Source: Aspidiotus rigidus (lineage: Eukaryota > Arthropoda > Insecta > Hemiptera > Diaspididae). Taken from it: a stretch of 64,000 bases of DNA. A program made the translations under genes and the position numbers. Of this stretch, positions 44,216-57,429 are shown one piece after another. Below the pieces are notes generated by a model. It was not told where the DNA came from and made no database searches. It was given only the letters and a program-made list of their open reading frames with translations. Each line of letters starts with the position of its first letter. The first letter of the stretch is position 1. The stretch covers positions 5,185,501 through 5,249,500 of the forward strand of contig JAVHKY010000054.1 in the NCBI GenBank assembly GCA_035079385.1, given 5' to 3'.

Positions 44216-46020
44216 ATTAGAGCGAAAGCGTGCATTTGATTTGCACAAAATTTTTGAATGAAGAGTGAAGACGACTAACACAAACAAACATTTTCATGCC
44301 TTACTCGCTACTGGCGATTTTTCATATTATGAAAACTTCCGTCCTGATATTTGTCTTTTTGTAACGGGAAACAGTCAATGAATCAGATGCGATGTGGATC
44401 GAAGGTCGAAACTTGGACTCACGAAATATAGAATGCTGTGGCCAATATGGCGGAAAAGAAATTCCTCGAAGTGACGTAGTGGTTTTGGACATTCTTATCC
44501 CGTGGGCTTACCGGAAGAAGGAAATATGTAAACCAAATGAATTTAAGTGGACGCAAATTTCGGAAGTTGTCGAACGAAGGGAAGAGAAAATACACGGAGC
44601 TCATTATTATGCATTTTTATTTTTGTTTTACGGTAGTTGACAATTATTCTTGATAAGGGAGCGTAGTATGAATGTAGTCTCGTTAGGCTGAGTGGCTCCC
44701 GTTTACTTGGTCTTACATATTCTTGTCTCCATAAATTAATTTAAAATATGCAATGATCCTGTTGAGAGAAAAATTTTCTCCAGTTTCGATATTTTATTTC
44801 GATTGGAGAATCGTGAGTCTTAAATTGTTCCAGTGATAGATAAGACAAATTAAGTGGATGGTAATAAATTTCTTGACCGAGTGTCCAGAGGTGAGTTCAT
44901 ACTCTATTACCCCCCTCCTCTTTTTTCTCAAAACTACTTCTTCCTTCGCAGAGCTCATCAATACTCGGAATTTCTCCGGATCTATCTTCTGCTCGATGAC
45001 TCAAGCCTCGAACACTTCTCGAATCTCGTGTTTACTTTTTCTTTTCGAGGCTCGAAATTCTCCACGAAAATAGACGGCGGTTGCTTCGATTCCATTAAAT
45101 TTTCTAGATATAGGTCTCGCGTCGGAAAAAATTACCTCAAGTTCGAGCATGTATCAACACAATACATCATTTATCGGGTCAAATCTGTTATCAGTATATT
45201 ACCAGATATTGTTTTTCATTCTTATCGTAGGTAATTATTCTTCGTACTTAATTATTATTGCATTGTCTCGACTAATTTTCGAATATTAGAGCACTACACA
45301 AACTTACGCCACGTAATATGGAATTAATGTCTTTTTTTTTTCTTCTTTCTTTTTTCAACGTAGTCAATGTCTTGTTTACCAATTTTTGACGAACAACTTG
45401 TCTCGAAAACCGATAAGAACCTGTTAAATGGTAAATAATATTGACACTTTTGAGAAAATTTTTCATTTTGGATTGAATAAAATGAAATTTAGGTTTCCTT
45501 CTAATTATTATTAGATTAAGGGTACTTTTACTGCGAATTTCCCGATTGCGGACCATTTTCAACGTTCCGATTGCGGCCCAAAAAAAGAATAGCCCAATTG
45601 CGTTCCGCTTGTCGGCGCTCCCACTGAAAGAAGTACCCGATTGCGTCCCCTGCTAACGCATTCTTTTTCATTACTAGACAAAATTAAATGGAAAAAATTG
45701 TTACAGTTACGATACTCACTATATCAAATCTTGATTACAACCTTAAGATTATCACATGAAAATTGGATTCACTAAAAATTTTAAAAAAATTGAACTGAGA
45801 AAAAAAAATCCTTCTTCAAACGTGAAAAGTTATGTAATTCGAAATTCCTTAGGCAGGTTGCGGTAGCTGACAGTCTTTACGAATGTAAAGTCATCAATTT
45901 TCTTGGTTCTGTACTCCTTAATCTTTTTTTCAAAGAATGCCATTTTTTGAGCGGTAGGTTTTAGAGACTAATTTCGTCTTTCTTGAAGCCCTGCCTAGCA
46001 CGGACAGGAAAACTAAAATG
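44216..46020. other. No gene recognised
   Basis: Frames at 44392-44640 and 44854-45234 are open but show no motif or splice context that I can support. Confidence 0.4.
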
Positions 46021-49000
46021 CATTGGCGGAAATAGACCCGGGATTTCGAGGGGGCTGTAGCCCCATGAAATAAAGGCTCTAGCCGGGTAAGGGGGAAAAT
46101 GGCCTTGGTCGGAAAATGTTTCAAATGTCCGTCAAAATGTTGTCCCCAATGAGAAAACTCGAAATCCGAAAAATTGGACCTATCCGCTCACCCAGATGGG
46201 CTGCGGAGTCATTTTTAGGCCTAAAATCCAAATGGCTGTATCTCAGGAAATAATGATCGCACAGCAATGAAACTTGGGGACATTTTAGTATATGTGAACG
46301 TTCATCCATGGTATTTTTTTCAAAAAAAACCATTCATATTTTCCCTAGTTTCTAGCTATAACAAAACATCAAACTCGAATTTAAAAAAAATCGGGGAGGA
46401 GGCACCTGGGGAAAATCATTCATTTGAAGTTCCATACCCTCTACTACAACATACATGAGTACCATAGTCCTCGGTGAGGTGGAACATTCCCAAAAAAAAT
46501 CAATATTGAATTTCTTTGATTTTTCCATGAATAGCGGGGTGAACTACGACTGCTACCGCAATAAACCGCAAGAAATCAATAATCAATGATCGAGCTGAAA
46601 ATACGCACTCCTCCGTGAGATGAAATGGGAATGTTGATGGACCAAAAATATATTTTTAGTTTTCGTTTATCGATTTGGTCAATTCTAATGTAAATACGTC
46701 CACCGAGAAAAATAGTTTAAAAATTCTCCAGTCGCTGGAATGTTCTGGAAATGACAATAAATCCAGGAAATCCAATTTTTCACCCTGGAGGACCATGACT
46801 TTTGGTATTTCGTTCATCAATTAGGTCGATTATATTGTAAACATGTCCGTTGAGTTTGAAAAAAATGGTCAAAAAATTCCCCAGTCGCTGGAACAGTCTG
46901 GAAATAGCAGAAAATCGCAGAAGTCCACTTTTTCAACATGGAGAGCTGTGATTTTTGGTATTTTGTGTATCAATTACGTCGAATCTTATGTAAATACATC
47001 CGCCGAGTTAAAAAAGAATAGTCAATAAATTCTCCAGTCGCTGGAACGATCTAGAAATAGTACCAAATCCAGAAAATCCACTTTTTCAACATGGAGAGCC
47101 CTGATTTTTGGTATGTCGTTTATCAAACAGGTCAAATCATATGGTAATACCTCCGCTGAGTTTAGAAGAAATAGTCAATAAATTCTCCAGTCGCTGGAAT
47201 AGTCTGAAAATGAAAAATTGAAAATATCTACTTTCTGAACTTGAAGAATCGCGATTTTTATATTCTATTTATCGATAAGGTCAATTTTTAAGTAAACACA
47301 TCCCTAGTTCGAATAAAATAGTCAATAAATTCTCCAGACGCTCATTGTAATGGTCGATTCTTATAAGAACACTTACGCCGAGTTTAAAAAAAAATTGAAA
47401 AAAATTTTCCAGTCGTTGGGACGCTTTGGAAATATTGAAAAATCAAAGATACTCGTACACACCCGCCACTATGATTTATGTGTTACTTTTTTCCTCCCGG
47501 GTTGCAGCGGTACAAATTGTGTTACTGGTAGCCGTGCACTCGCATGATGTGGAGGAATCCTTTTCCGAGGCACAATGGAAGACAATCATCTCCTTTGTAT
47601 TGTCATGCTCATGAATTCCAATATTTGAAGCATTGTCACCTCAACTCGAGAGAAAATTCCTACACTTCATACAAGTGCACGGCTCCTAGTAACACAGTTT
47701 GTACCACTACGACTTCAAGGGAACAAAAGTAAAGGAAATGAATCTTAGGTGTGGGTGTGTATCCTAGGTTTTTTACTATTTCCAGAGCGTCCTAGCGACT
47801 GGAGAATTGACTGACTATTTTTTTCCAACTCGGCGGATGTATTTACATAAGAATTGATCTTACTGATAAACAGAATATGAAAAATCACGGTTTTCTACGT
47901 TGGAAAAGTGGACTACCTGGAGTTTTTACTATTTTCAGGGCATCCCAGAAACTGGAGAAATCTTGGATTATTTTTTCCCAACTCAGCGGATATATTTACA
48001 TAAGAATTGACCTAATTGATGAATGAAACACCAAAACTCACGGTCCTCCAGGGTGAAAAATTGGATTTTCTCGATTATTCGTCCTTTCCAGACCATTACA
48101 CAGGCTGGAGAATTTTTTGACCATTTTTTTCAAGGTCGGTGGACGTGTTTACATTATAATCGACCTGATTGATGAACGAAATGCCAAAAGTCATGGTCCT
48201 CCAGGGTGAAAAATTGGATTTCCTGGATTTATTGTCATTTCCAGAACATTCCAGCGACTGGAGAATTTTTTGACTATTTTTTGCTAACTCGGCGGGCATG
48301 TTTACGTAAGAACTGACCTATTTAATGAATGAAATACAAAAATTCACGGTCCTCCAGGGTGAAAAAGTGAATTTTCTCGATTATTTGTCATTTTCAAAAC
48401 GTTCCAGCGCCTGGAGAATTTTCTGACAATTTTTCCAAACTTGGTGGACGTGTTTACATTACAATCGACCTAACTGATGAATGAAATATGAAAAATCGCA
48501 GTTCTCCAGGTTGAAAAGGTGGATTTCCTCACTTCTGTACTACTTTCAGACTGTTCCAGCGACTGGAGAATTTTTCAACTATTTTTCTCAATCTAATGTA
48601 CTCCACCTAATCGGCGGACGTGTTTACATTAGAATTGACCAAATCGATAATATTTTTGGTCTATCAACATTCCCACGGAGGAGTGGGTATTTTTCAGCTC
48701 GATCATCGACTATTGATTTCTCGCGGTCTATTGCGGTAGCAGTCATAGTTCACCCCGCTATGCATTGAAAAATCACAGAAATTCATTAAATATTGATTTT
48801 TTTGGGAATGGTCCACCTCACCGAGGACTATGGTATTCATGTATGTTGTAGTAGAGGGTATGGCACTTCAAATGAATGATTTTCCTCAGGTTCCTCCCCC
48901 CCCCGATTTTTTTTATTATTCGAGTTTGAAGTTTTCTTATTGCTAGAAACTAGGGAAAATAGGAATGATTTTTTTATTTTTTAAATACCACGGATGAACG

Positions 49001-49236
49001 TTCACATATACTAAAATGTCCCTAATTTTCGGAATTCGAGTTTTCTCATTGGGGACAACATTTTGACGGACATTTGAAACATTTTCCGACCAAGGCCATT
49101 TTCCCCTCTCACCCAGCTAGAGCCTATGTCCGAACACATAGTTTGATTTTTACACCGCCCTTCAAAAATTTTGAGGGGCTAATTCCGATTTTTTTCGGGG
49201 GGGGGGGATGCTAAAGCCACCTTATTTCCGCCAATG
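46021..49236. mobile_element. 3.2-kb fold-back element with internally repetitive inverted arms
   Basis: The outer ends CATTGGCGGAAATA and its reverse complement bound the element. The first and last ~650-700 bp are imperfect reverse complements, sharing GGCCTTGGTCGGAAAATG, TGTCCGTCAAAATGTTGTCC, ACTAAAATGTCC and GGGTATGG blocks. The inner arms consist of 140-155-bp units with TCCAGTCGCTGGAA (left: about 46725, 46888, 47032, 47188; right, inverted: about 47800, 48245, 48400, 48555), meeting near 47450-47700. The ends resemble the CAGTGGCG type seen in hAT MITEs of this window. No 8-bp duplication was found and no transposase frame is present, so it would be non-autonomous. Confidence 0.75.
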
Positions 49237-49459
49237 GAAGCTGTTTGGGTGAGGTGCGTAAAACCCACATGATCGACGAAAATCAGTCATCAGATGAAAT
49301 TGAAGAAATTTTTTGACATGTTCCATGTCTTTTCTGAGACCCCATACACTATTGGAAAATTGCGAGTACCACTCCCCCCCCCCTTCCTTTTCGACTAGTT
49401 TAGTGTATATGCTGTATAGAAGAAGGAAGAAGAAGAAGAGTACACCCTGCGTGCACTGG

Positions 49460-50130
49460 TCCACAGTCGATCTTTCACCGCGAGCATGTAAGGGGAAACG
49501 AAGTCGCCGGTATCATTCTCTCCTTCGCCCGAATCAACAGGAGTTTTTGCGGAAGCACCCACCTTGACCATACGCGGGGCCTCAGTCGATCTATGTTGAA
49601 CCTAGGGATCATTCGCCCGCCTCTTTCAAACACGGGGTCTTGATCATTCTCTTACCGCGAGCTCATGACGAAAGTCGAGCTTGGCGGTATCATTCCCTCC
49701 TCCGGGTGAAACCCCGAGAAATTCCGGGCTTTCGTCTGCCTCAATCGAAGACTGAACTGTAGCTGATCGCTCATCACGATCAAGACCGAATTTGCGGTAT
49801 CCTCCCATTGCCTGCATTAAGGAGTTTTTGCACTTTGGCCCGCTTCGTTAGTTGATTTTTCATCGCAAGCACGCAACAGAAGACCAACTTTGCGTTCTTT
49901 GACTGGAACAACGAGAGTTTTCGCACTTTATCCCGCTTTGATCATACGCACAGCCCTAGTCGATCTCTCACCACGAACCTTCAACGGAAGATGAATTTGT
50001 CGTCTCCTTCGAATCCCCAAATGAGGAGAATTTCCGCAATTTCCTCTTTGGGATCTCTCACCCGACGCTAGTCCATCTCTCACTCCGCGAGCTTTCAACT
50101 GCAGACGAACTTGTCGACATTCCTTCCATC
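49460..50130. repeat. Degenerate tandem repeat, ~110-180-bp spacing
   Basis: A GTCGATCTCTCACCGCGAGC-like word recurs near 49467, 49645, 49760, 49850, 49957 and 50070. In several copies it is followed by an AACTT-G-CGGTAT-like stretch and a GAGTTTTTGC stretch. About six strongly diverged copies. Confidence 0.5.
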
Positions 50131-50149
50131 CCCTGAATCAACAATTTTA

Positions 50150-50800
50150 CTGCAGAATGAGAACAATTTTTAATTTTTCATTTTGGAGATCACCTGGGGC
50201 CATTTCAGTATTATTGTCGGACTTGGCGCTAAATTTTACTACAGAATTGAAAACAACTTTTGAAGATTACGCCACTTTTCATCTTGGAGGAATTTTGATT
50301 CTCTTTAAGCCCATCATCCCATTTTGGTGCTCCAAAGTATTTTTTAAGTATTTTTCTCGGACTCAGCACGAAAGTCCACTTGAAAATCGAATTAAAATTT
50401 GAAAGTTCGAACGATTTTCCAATTTGGGAAAATTTTGGTTCTTTTTGGGCCCATTGACCCCTTTTTGGTGCTTCGAAGAGCTTTTTAAGCATTTTTTTCG
50501 GACTCAGCGCAAAATTCCACTTGAAAATCAAATTAAAATTTGAAAGTTTGAACAATTTTCCAATTTGGGGAAATTTTGACCTTTTTTGGGCCCATTAACC
50601 CATGTCGGTGATTCAAAGAATTTTTAAAACATTTTTTTCGGACTCAGCCCAGAATTCCACTTAAAAACCGAATTACAATTCAAAGGTTTGAACGATTTTC
50701 CAACTTGGGGGAATTTTGACCCTTTTCGGGCCTATTAACCCATTTTGGTGCTTCTTAGGATTTTGTTACTATTTTTCTCGTTTTCTCCGTCCAAATTCAC
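50150..50800. repeat. Tandem repeat, ~140-bp unit, four to five copies
   Basis: Each unit has CGGACTCAGC, CACTTGAAAATC, GAACGATTTTCCAA, GGGCCCATT and TTTTGGTGCTTC in order. Copies of CGGACTCAGC lie near 50358, 50499 and 50639. Frames within it (50229-50555 minus) reflect the repeat. Confidence 0.75.
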
Positions 50801-51277
50801 TTAAGAAACAATAATTTGATTACTAAAATTTTCGAAATTCAGCTCAATACTGTAAATTAATTAATTTTCAAGCCCTATTTTGGGAAACCCTGGCGATTTG
50901 GTGAATTTTCGGCACATTTTGGTCCATAACTCGGCTCAGAAAAGTCGTAGAAACTTCGAATATGGCTCAAATTAAAGATAAAATTGAGATAAAAAATTCG
51001 TACCTCTAAACTATACGCCTAACGTTTTGCGTTTTCGCGCAACGACAGATTTAGCGCAAACTCCCATCTAACTGGTAACATCTTTCTGGTCCACCCTGTA
51101 TAACACGAGATAAGACTGACACGTGTATTCCTTGTCTGAAGAGCGTTACAGATATGCATACGTACTCGTGTATCTAAATGACGTAGCTCTAGTTCAATTC
51201 GCTTACTTTACATTTGCTAAGGCAGCGTTCAGTCTTTAATTCTCTGTAAAATGATACAGCCTTCGTTGAAAACTTTT

Positions 51278-51312
<35 letters not shown>

Positions 51313-53570
51313 ACGTAAGACGTAGTAAGGCTTATTGCAATCCGTTACCCTCGGACCTGATTGAGCCAGAAACGTACAATGAATGCATGAAAGACGTTAA
51401 AATGATTACGTTTACAAAATTAGCAAATCCTGGAAAAAATCCGATGTAAATATTTACTTTAAATTTTCTTCGCGTTAGGGTGTAACATTAGATTGCACTA
51501 TTTACACATGATGTAATCCCATTCATAAAAATTGCGAACACTCATTATTGCTCTCACGATTACCGAGAATGCCTGCGATTGTTTTGTCATTACTGTGGAA
51601 TACTGATTAATGAAATGCCGATTATTTACAATACATTATAAATATTTTATGAAATAAGCACATTCGTCACGTGATTATATAGCCGACTGTCGTAAGTTAT
51701 CGAATGACTCTGAGAGAATGAAATCCACAAGCTCTACAGACTAAATCCTGTCTCAAAGAAGAACAACGAAACGCGATTGATATTGAAAAGCTAACAACAA
51801 TTAGAATACGAAAGTAGGTAAGCCAACCATCACAGTTGAAAGTCTATAGAACCCATTCCGATGGCCGACAGGAATGCTTCGAATATAGAGATACATGGAA
51901 TGCGTGCAATCCACTCGACTCACTATTTCAACATTGGCTCCTTATTTCTTCGTATTACTTTAACACGGTAAGGAGCCCAGGTACATGTTGGCGTCAACCA
52001 AATCGTGATACAAGCATTCCAATGTATCTCTCGTATACTTTACAGCGTAGCCTCGGCCTTCGTCGGTCATTCAATCGCCAGTGGTCACAGTCTCAAAGAG
52101 GGGTAAGAAGTCCTCCCCATAGGGAAAATCCGTACTTCAAATGTATGGTCCTTGGAAACATTGAAATTATTTGACATCGGAATAGTAAAGACGTCACCGT
52201 ATTAAACAGGCACAACATTTTTGAAAAGGGATTGTTGGAATTAGTCTACTAGAATTATTCATATTTTGATGACTCGCTGGTTCAAGAATGACCTCGTTAG
52301 GTTTCCTCGGTTTTCGTTGGTGTTGGGTTCAGTCGCTTTCTTTCGTTCACGCTTCGATAATGGTTTTCTAAGGCGGCTGTATCTGTGATTCCTTGCGGTT
52401 TTTCAAATTTTGTACTCATTTGAGTATTCTCTCCTTAAATACACCGTAACATTGAAAAACATATCGACTCAATAAATATTTGAGAGATAAGCTAGCGTAA
52501 AAATGGGTTAAAATCAATTGCGCCATTGAAAGGAGTAAAGGTGACGATAGCTGGGCAAATCGAGGCTCACTCGTACAAAGGGGACGACTCCAAAAGAACA
52601 GAGCCAAGTCCGAATTCAATAGAAGCCAGCAAAAATTTATTTTGTCTTCTGCTCGTAGCTCAGAAAACCGCGAGTATTGAAAATAGATTACAGGAGATGA
52701 TTTCATCAATCACCACAGAAAATACACTTCTAGACACTCTGAAAACTTCTTGTACTCCTACACTGATTGAATTAGTCGATAATGGGTTTAGAGAGCCACT
52801 TATTTCAGGATATCATACAAAGTTGGATAAAATAATCTGAGTGTTCAAGAGCGAGTTTGATATTTCATCATCGTCGTGATTGTCGTATTTGTATTTATAA
52901 AAATATCTTCTATAATCCTCCGTTTTTAAAACCAAGTATGCTCCACTCGACGAATTAATAACCGAACACTTCAATCAAAGTGGGTAGAGAGGAATGTTCC
53001 AAAATTTGATACCTAGCAAATATTAGATAGTCGATATCCCAAAATTCATCGTCTCAACTGTCACAGTTGGGGAAATTTTGACAGAATGAGACACGAACCA
53101 TTACAGGTATTATTATAGACAAGACCTCATCTGCATAAAGGCAAAATCTGAAGACAAACCGACTGCGGATAGACGAATAAAATCAAGCTCGAAAACAATC
53201 GAGAATTTCATGAAATTACCCATTTTAACTATCTACGCTCATTAATGCTAATAAACTATGAAGCAGAGACCTTAAAATATACACAACTTTGAACAATTTG
53301 AAATCTCGGTGAAACACTCAAAAAATAAACTTAATTACAGGGTATATTTAAGAAAATTTTAGAAGTATATTTTAAACACAGCACGGGGTAAGGAAACGTG
53401 ACTAGCAGAAAAAAAAATAATAAAATACACAGAACTATTATATTATGTCAGACGAAAATATTTCCAAGCCCCTAGCTCTAAATAGACTTTTCATAGGTCC
53501 CTCACCTTTTATAAAGTAGCTCAAGAATTGCAAATATTCCAAGCCCCCCTCCCCCCTTATAAGCCACCAC
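50801..53570. other. No gene recognised; (CT)n at 51282-51311
   Basis: A dinucleotide CT run of about 15 units is visible at 51282-51311. Frames at 51836-52174 and 52526-52840 carry no known motif. Isolated relics of the 45-bp satellite unit occur at about 53460-53575 (AGCTCAAGAATTGCAAATAT, CCAAGCCCCCCTCC). Confidence 0.5.
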
Positions 53571-53582
53571 CGAAAATTAGGA

Positions 53583-53885
53583 GTGACGGTAGCTGACCAA
53601 ATGATGGCATCCAAAGCTAAATTTGAATACCTCGGCCTGATGGTCGATTACCAGCTGGGCCAGCTGAACTGGGAGACAAATATTCGATATACAGTATTAC
53701 AAAGTGCACAAAAGAGCAGAAAGCATCCTCCCTTTCCTTATCAACTTCTACCAATATACGTACGGGTGCGACACAGAGGCGTGAAAGACGAGGTTAAAAG
53801 GAACCATCGAGGCTTATTAGGCGTACACGTAAATCGAAAGAAGGTTGTCGTAATCAAGAGCTGTTCATCAAATTCCTATGAATGA
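53583..53885 (+). pseudogene. Small non-LTR RT fragment (thumb region)
   Basis: KAKFEYLGLMVDYQLGQLNW fits the v-K-x-L-G-v-x-x-D-x-x-L-x-W block that follows the RT active site in non-LTR elements. The rest of the frame is not recognisable. It lies next to relic units of the 45-bp satellite, an association also seen for array A. Confidence 0.4.
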
Positions 53886-56217
53886 TCATAAGTCAGGTTT
53901 CATTTGGGGCACTCTACTTTCACCCATCTTAGGAGATTAAATTCATTTTCCTACCCCCGAAGTTCTGATTTTGAGGTCAGTGCCTATGTGTGCGTCGTTT
54001 GTACAAAAAGTTCCATCGTTTCTCCCGCAGTAATCAGGACGTCACAGTTCACGGGCTAGAGACACAATAACCAAGCTATATATGCACGCCTATCTTTTCG
54101 GCACCCTTTCATAATAATGATTCGGTAAAATCCCACAAAATTTTCCCAATTAGCTAATTTTGCTGATGAACAAGAAATACTCGAGGGCGGAAGGGATTTT
54201 ATATCTTTCAAGAAGTGAAAATAGAGATCAAAGCACCCCCTGGTGCCCTTCCACCGTTCAACAAGTTGTGCACGATTCTTAAACTGTATCTCCAATCAGG
54301 GGTTGGAAAGATCATTGCCCTCGACGTCCCGATGTACATTTGATCTGGATACACATTGGCAATGGTGCATTCAAAAATCGTATCTTGGGGAGGTCCAGAA
54401 ATATTCTAGAAAAAAATATGTTCATTAGTTGGTTTAAGATTCAAGAGTCTACAGGTGTAAGAAACTTCTCCAAGGGGAAGGGACCACTCCCTAAATACAC
54501 TTTTGTTCATGGTTCATTTACACTTATACACCTCTTTTTATCGTTGAAATGTAAAGGTCGTAACGTCTCATTTTTCCGTAATTTCCTCCCACCAAAAAAA
54601 AAATTAAAAAGTTTGCACTCAAAAAGGTCAAGCATTTCCGAAAAATTGTCTCTTCCGAAATGTTCATCGGGATCCTCGCTTGATCGTACGTACTCAAATT
54701 CAATATCCATTAATTGTTTATGCACATAATTGCACTTACTCGTAGTGTCTGCTCTCGGCCCGAGAAAAGTGCCCTCGATCAGAAGCTTGGGAGCTAGGGA
54801 CGTGACTGCCAATGTACTATTGAGCATTCCTTCCGCACAATTCACCTCCCACATTGTGTTGTGCGTTTGTTTTTATACTCACTTCTTTTATCACTAGTTT
54901 CTACAGGCAAAGATCCATGAAAAATTTGACTTCGTCCGGATGAACCCGCGATGCGGCCCTGAGTGCAGAAGAATTAATTCTATTAATAAACTCGGGCTAT
55001 CGAGCCAAGAAAGGGCACAAATGATGAGACTTCCCTCGTACAGAAACCGACCTCGCAACCATAACTCCGGAGGCTGGGAAGGTGGAAGTCAAATCTCAAA
55101 AAGGCCTACCGAAATATAGAACCCAGTAGTTAAAATTATATTTAGATTTCGTTTTTTGGTATCTATCTAACAGGGCAAGTCCAGATATTATGCAAAGTGC
55201 CTCAAAATTGTGTCAAGACTTTTACGTAAAGTTTCAAGACATCATAATCGATGTTTCCAGCGCCATTTTTCTCGTATCGTATTCTAAACTAAAAGAGAAT
55301 TGAAAACCACTTATTCTACAAATGTTATTAACAGCACCGTTCCTTAGAATTAATGAACAAACTTCGGAGTGGGTGCATAAAGATCAATACGAGTATGATA
55401 TTTGAAACATTAGGTATTATAAGAAAGGCTAAAAACGAAATGCTCTGAAAAAGTAATCGACCTTGTAAACACTCCAAAATTTCGTTCCTCTCTCTCTCTC
55501 TCTCGCTCCTTCGACGCCTTTGATCGTCTTCTACCAACAAGTTATGGGTTCGTTCTGAGAAAACCCATCATTACTCTTTTTAAATATGTAAAATTATGTA
55601 CGAGAACAAAATAGGTAATAATATCTCTGGATAATGCACGCGAAATTTCAAAATTTATGTGAAAGTCACTTCATTAGTAATTCCATCGCTGTAACTAATA
55701 TGCAACTCCATGCACAGTCAATCACCGTTAATACTCAATCGCGCCTTAATGGGCTTGAAAATTCTAAAAACCAAAATTGGACTCGAGCCATTGCCTACAG
55801 TTTTAATCCAACGTATGGTATTTTTCTGATAATTTAAGTGGTGATAATGTATTTGAATCGTTATCGATTACGAAGATTGTGGTTTTTGTCCTTCATTTGT
55901 AATACCTATAATTTATTTTCTTTTTTCTTAATCTCGAGTAAAGGACTCGATCGACCGATTTTCAATTTTTTCAACAAATTCTATTTCATACCTAGCACGA
56001 AATATTACCCTACTATTTTACTAAATCATAAATTTTATAGAAATGCGAATTAGTCTCATGAATTTTTCATAACGTGAATAACGTGCATTCAAGCAAAAGG
56101 TGGTCAAGGTGATAAACTGCAATTCTAAAGATTTGTTTTCTCGTTCGATTGAAGGATTAAATGATCATCTCGATTTTGAAGTCAACATAGATACCGTATA
56201 ACTAATAAGAAACTATA
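53886..56217. other. No gene recognised
   Basis: Includes a short (CT)n run near 55484-55504 and several motif-free frames. The frame at 54507-54854 (minus) has no recognisable domain. Confidence 0.4.
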
Positions 56218-56225
56218 TAAGATAG

Positions 56226-56588
56226 CAGTGGCGTAGCCAGGAAATTTTTCTGGGGGGGGTTTTGAAGAAGTTGGAGAAAAGATATGATACAAAAAAGTTT
56301 CATAAATTGGCAAAATAAGGAAACACTAAACAGTCTCGTAGGGGCGGGCTTCAAAGAGAAATGAGGGAAGATGAAAAGAATTATTGAAAAATTGCAGAAA
56401 GTCCACAGTACATTTTTCCCGTATTCATTTTATTCTGGAAAAGAAAACATAGCTTAGTGCTTACAATTTACAATTGAAAATCTAATCTTCTTGTCTGCAC
56501 CTTTATTTCTCACCACCATAGAATTTGATATTTAATTTTTCTTGGGGGGGTTTCGACCCCTCTAACCTCCCCCCTCGCTACGCCACTG
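56226..56588. mobile_element. hAT-type MITE with exact 8-bp target duplication
   Basis: The 363-bp sequence begins CAGTGGCGTAGCCAGG and ends CGCTACGCCACTG, a terminal inverted repeat of about 12 bp. The octamer TAAGATAG directly flanks both sides (56218-56225 and 56589-56596). An 8-bp duplication plus CAGTG ends is diagnostic of hAT transposons. G-runs follow each terminus. No coding capacity. Confidence 0.9.
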
Positions 56589-56596
56589 TAAGATAG

Positions 56597-57010
56597 GTAT
56601 CCGTAAGTGATATGAGAAGAGGACCGTCGTAGATAAAGTCAAAGGAGGAGCAGTTTTAGGAGGTTTCAGAGAGCCGTGAGAAAAATTCAAATAGGTATCA
56701 AACACTGAATTCCGGTTAATTAAAAAAATTATATCGATCATGAAAACAAAAAATATTAGTGAGTTTCCTTAAATTTTTAGAATTTGAATTCTTGTATTTG
56801 ATATTTGATGCTTGAAATTCTCTTAGGATGCTACTCAGATTGCTTCTCCTTCGACTTTATCAATAATAGTGACGATCCTATTCTTATCACTTGCGCATGC
56901 AGTGAGATACAAGCCGAATTATTGAACTCTACAAAAAAATCATCAGGCTGAATGGTTTACTGTATGATCAATATTTCCATCTGCCATTAAGTTACTGCAC
57001 TCTCTAGAAT
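56597..57010. other. No gene recognised
   Basis: AT-rich sequence between the MITE and the Penelope-like element, which may include the worn 5' leader of the latter. Confidence 0.4.
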
Positions 57011-57062
57011 TTGAAAAAATCATGTTCGAAAAAGAAGGAGAGGGGAAAAAAGGGAGGAATAT

Positions 57063-57429
57063 GTGGAAAAACGAGTGGAAGTCCAAACAAAACAAGTCAA
57101 GAAGAAGCTTGCCGAACTGACCCGAAAGAAAGAGACGGCGAGAGCTGGACACAACTTTGCTCCCAGAACCGAGAACCTATCAAGCGTCACGTTCACAAAA
57201 GAAGAAAGAAGACTGCTGGACAAAGGCATCAAGTACGTGCAGCCAGAGAGACTGAAGCAGTGTAAGTTTGAAAGTATGGCCGTTAGCTGCGAACAAGTAA
57301 TCCAAACCATAGAACACGACGTGAGACCAGAGGTCCGGACGAAAATTGAGAAAGTGCTGTTGGACATCAAGGAGAATATGTGCCAAACCAATGACAGAAC
57401 GCAAGTAATGCAAAGAATGGTCACAAACC
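57063..57429 (+). pseudogene. Penelope-like protein, N-terminal region
   Basis: About 120 residues beginning in a Lys/Glu-rich stretch. They contain NLSSVTFTKEERRLLDKGIK, which fits the N-L-S-x-x-x-L-x-x-x-E-x-x-L-L-x-K-G block preceding the RT in Penelope-like proteins. The frame is cut at the repeat junction. The true start codon cannot be fixed (a GTG opens the frame). The protein continues at 59546 after the inserted repeat. Confidence 0.7.

Noticed and set aside
44392..45234. Host exons in open frames at 44392-44640 and 44854-45234
   Set aside because: No recognisable domain, and splice sites could not be assigned with any confidence.
51040..51115. Element end with GGTCCACCCTGTATAA
   Set aside because: Resembles a word common at ends of some insect repeats, but no partner end was found in the window.
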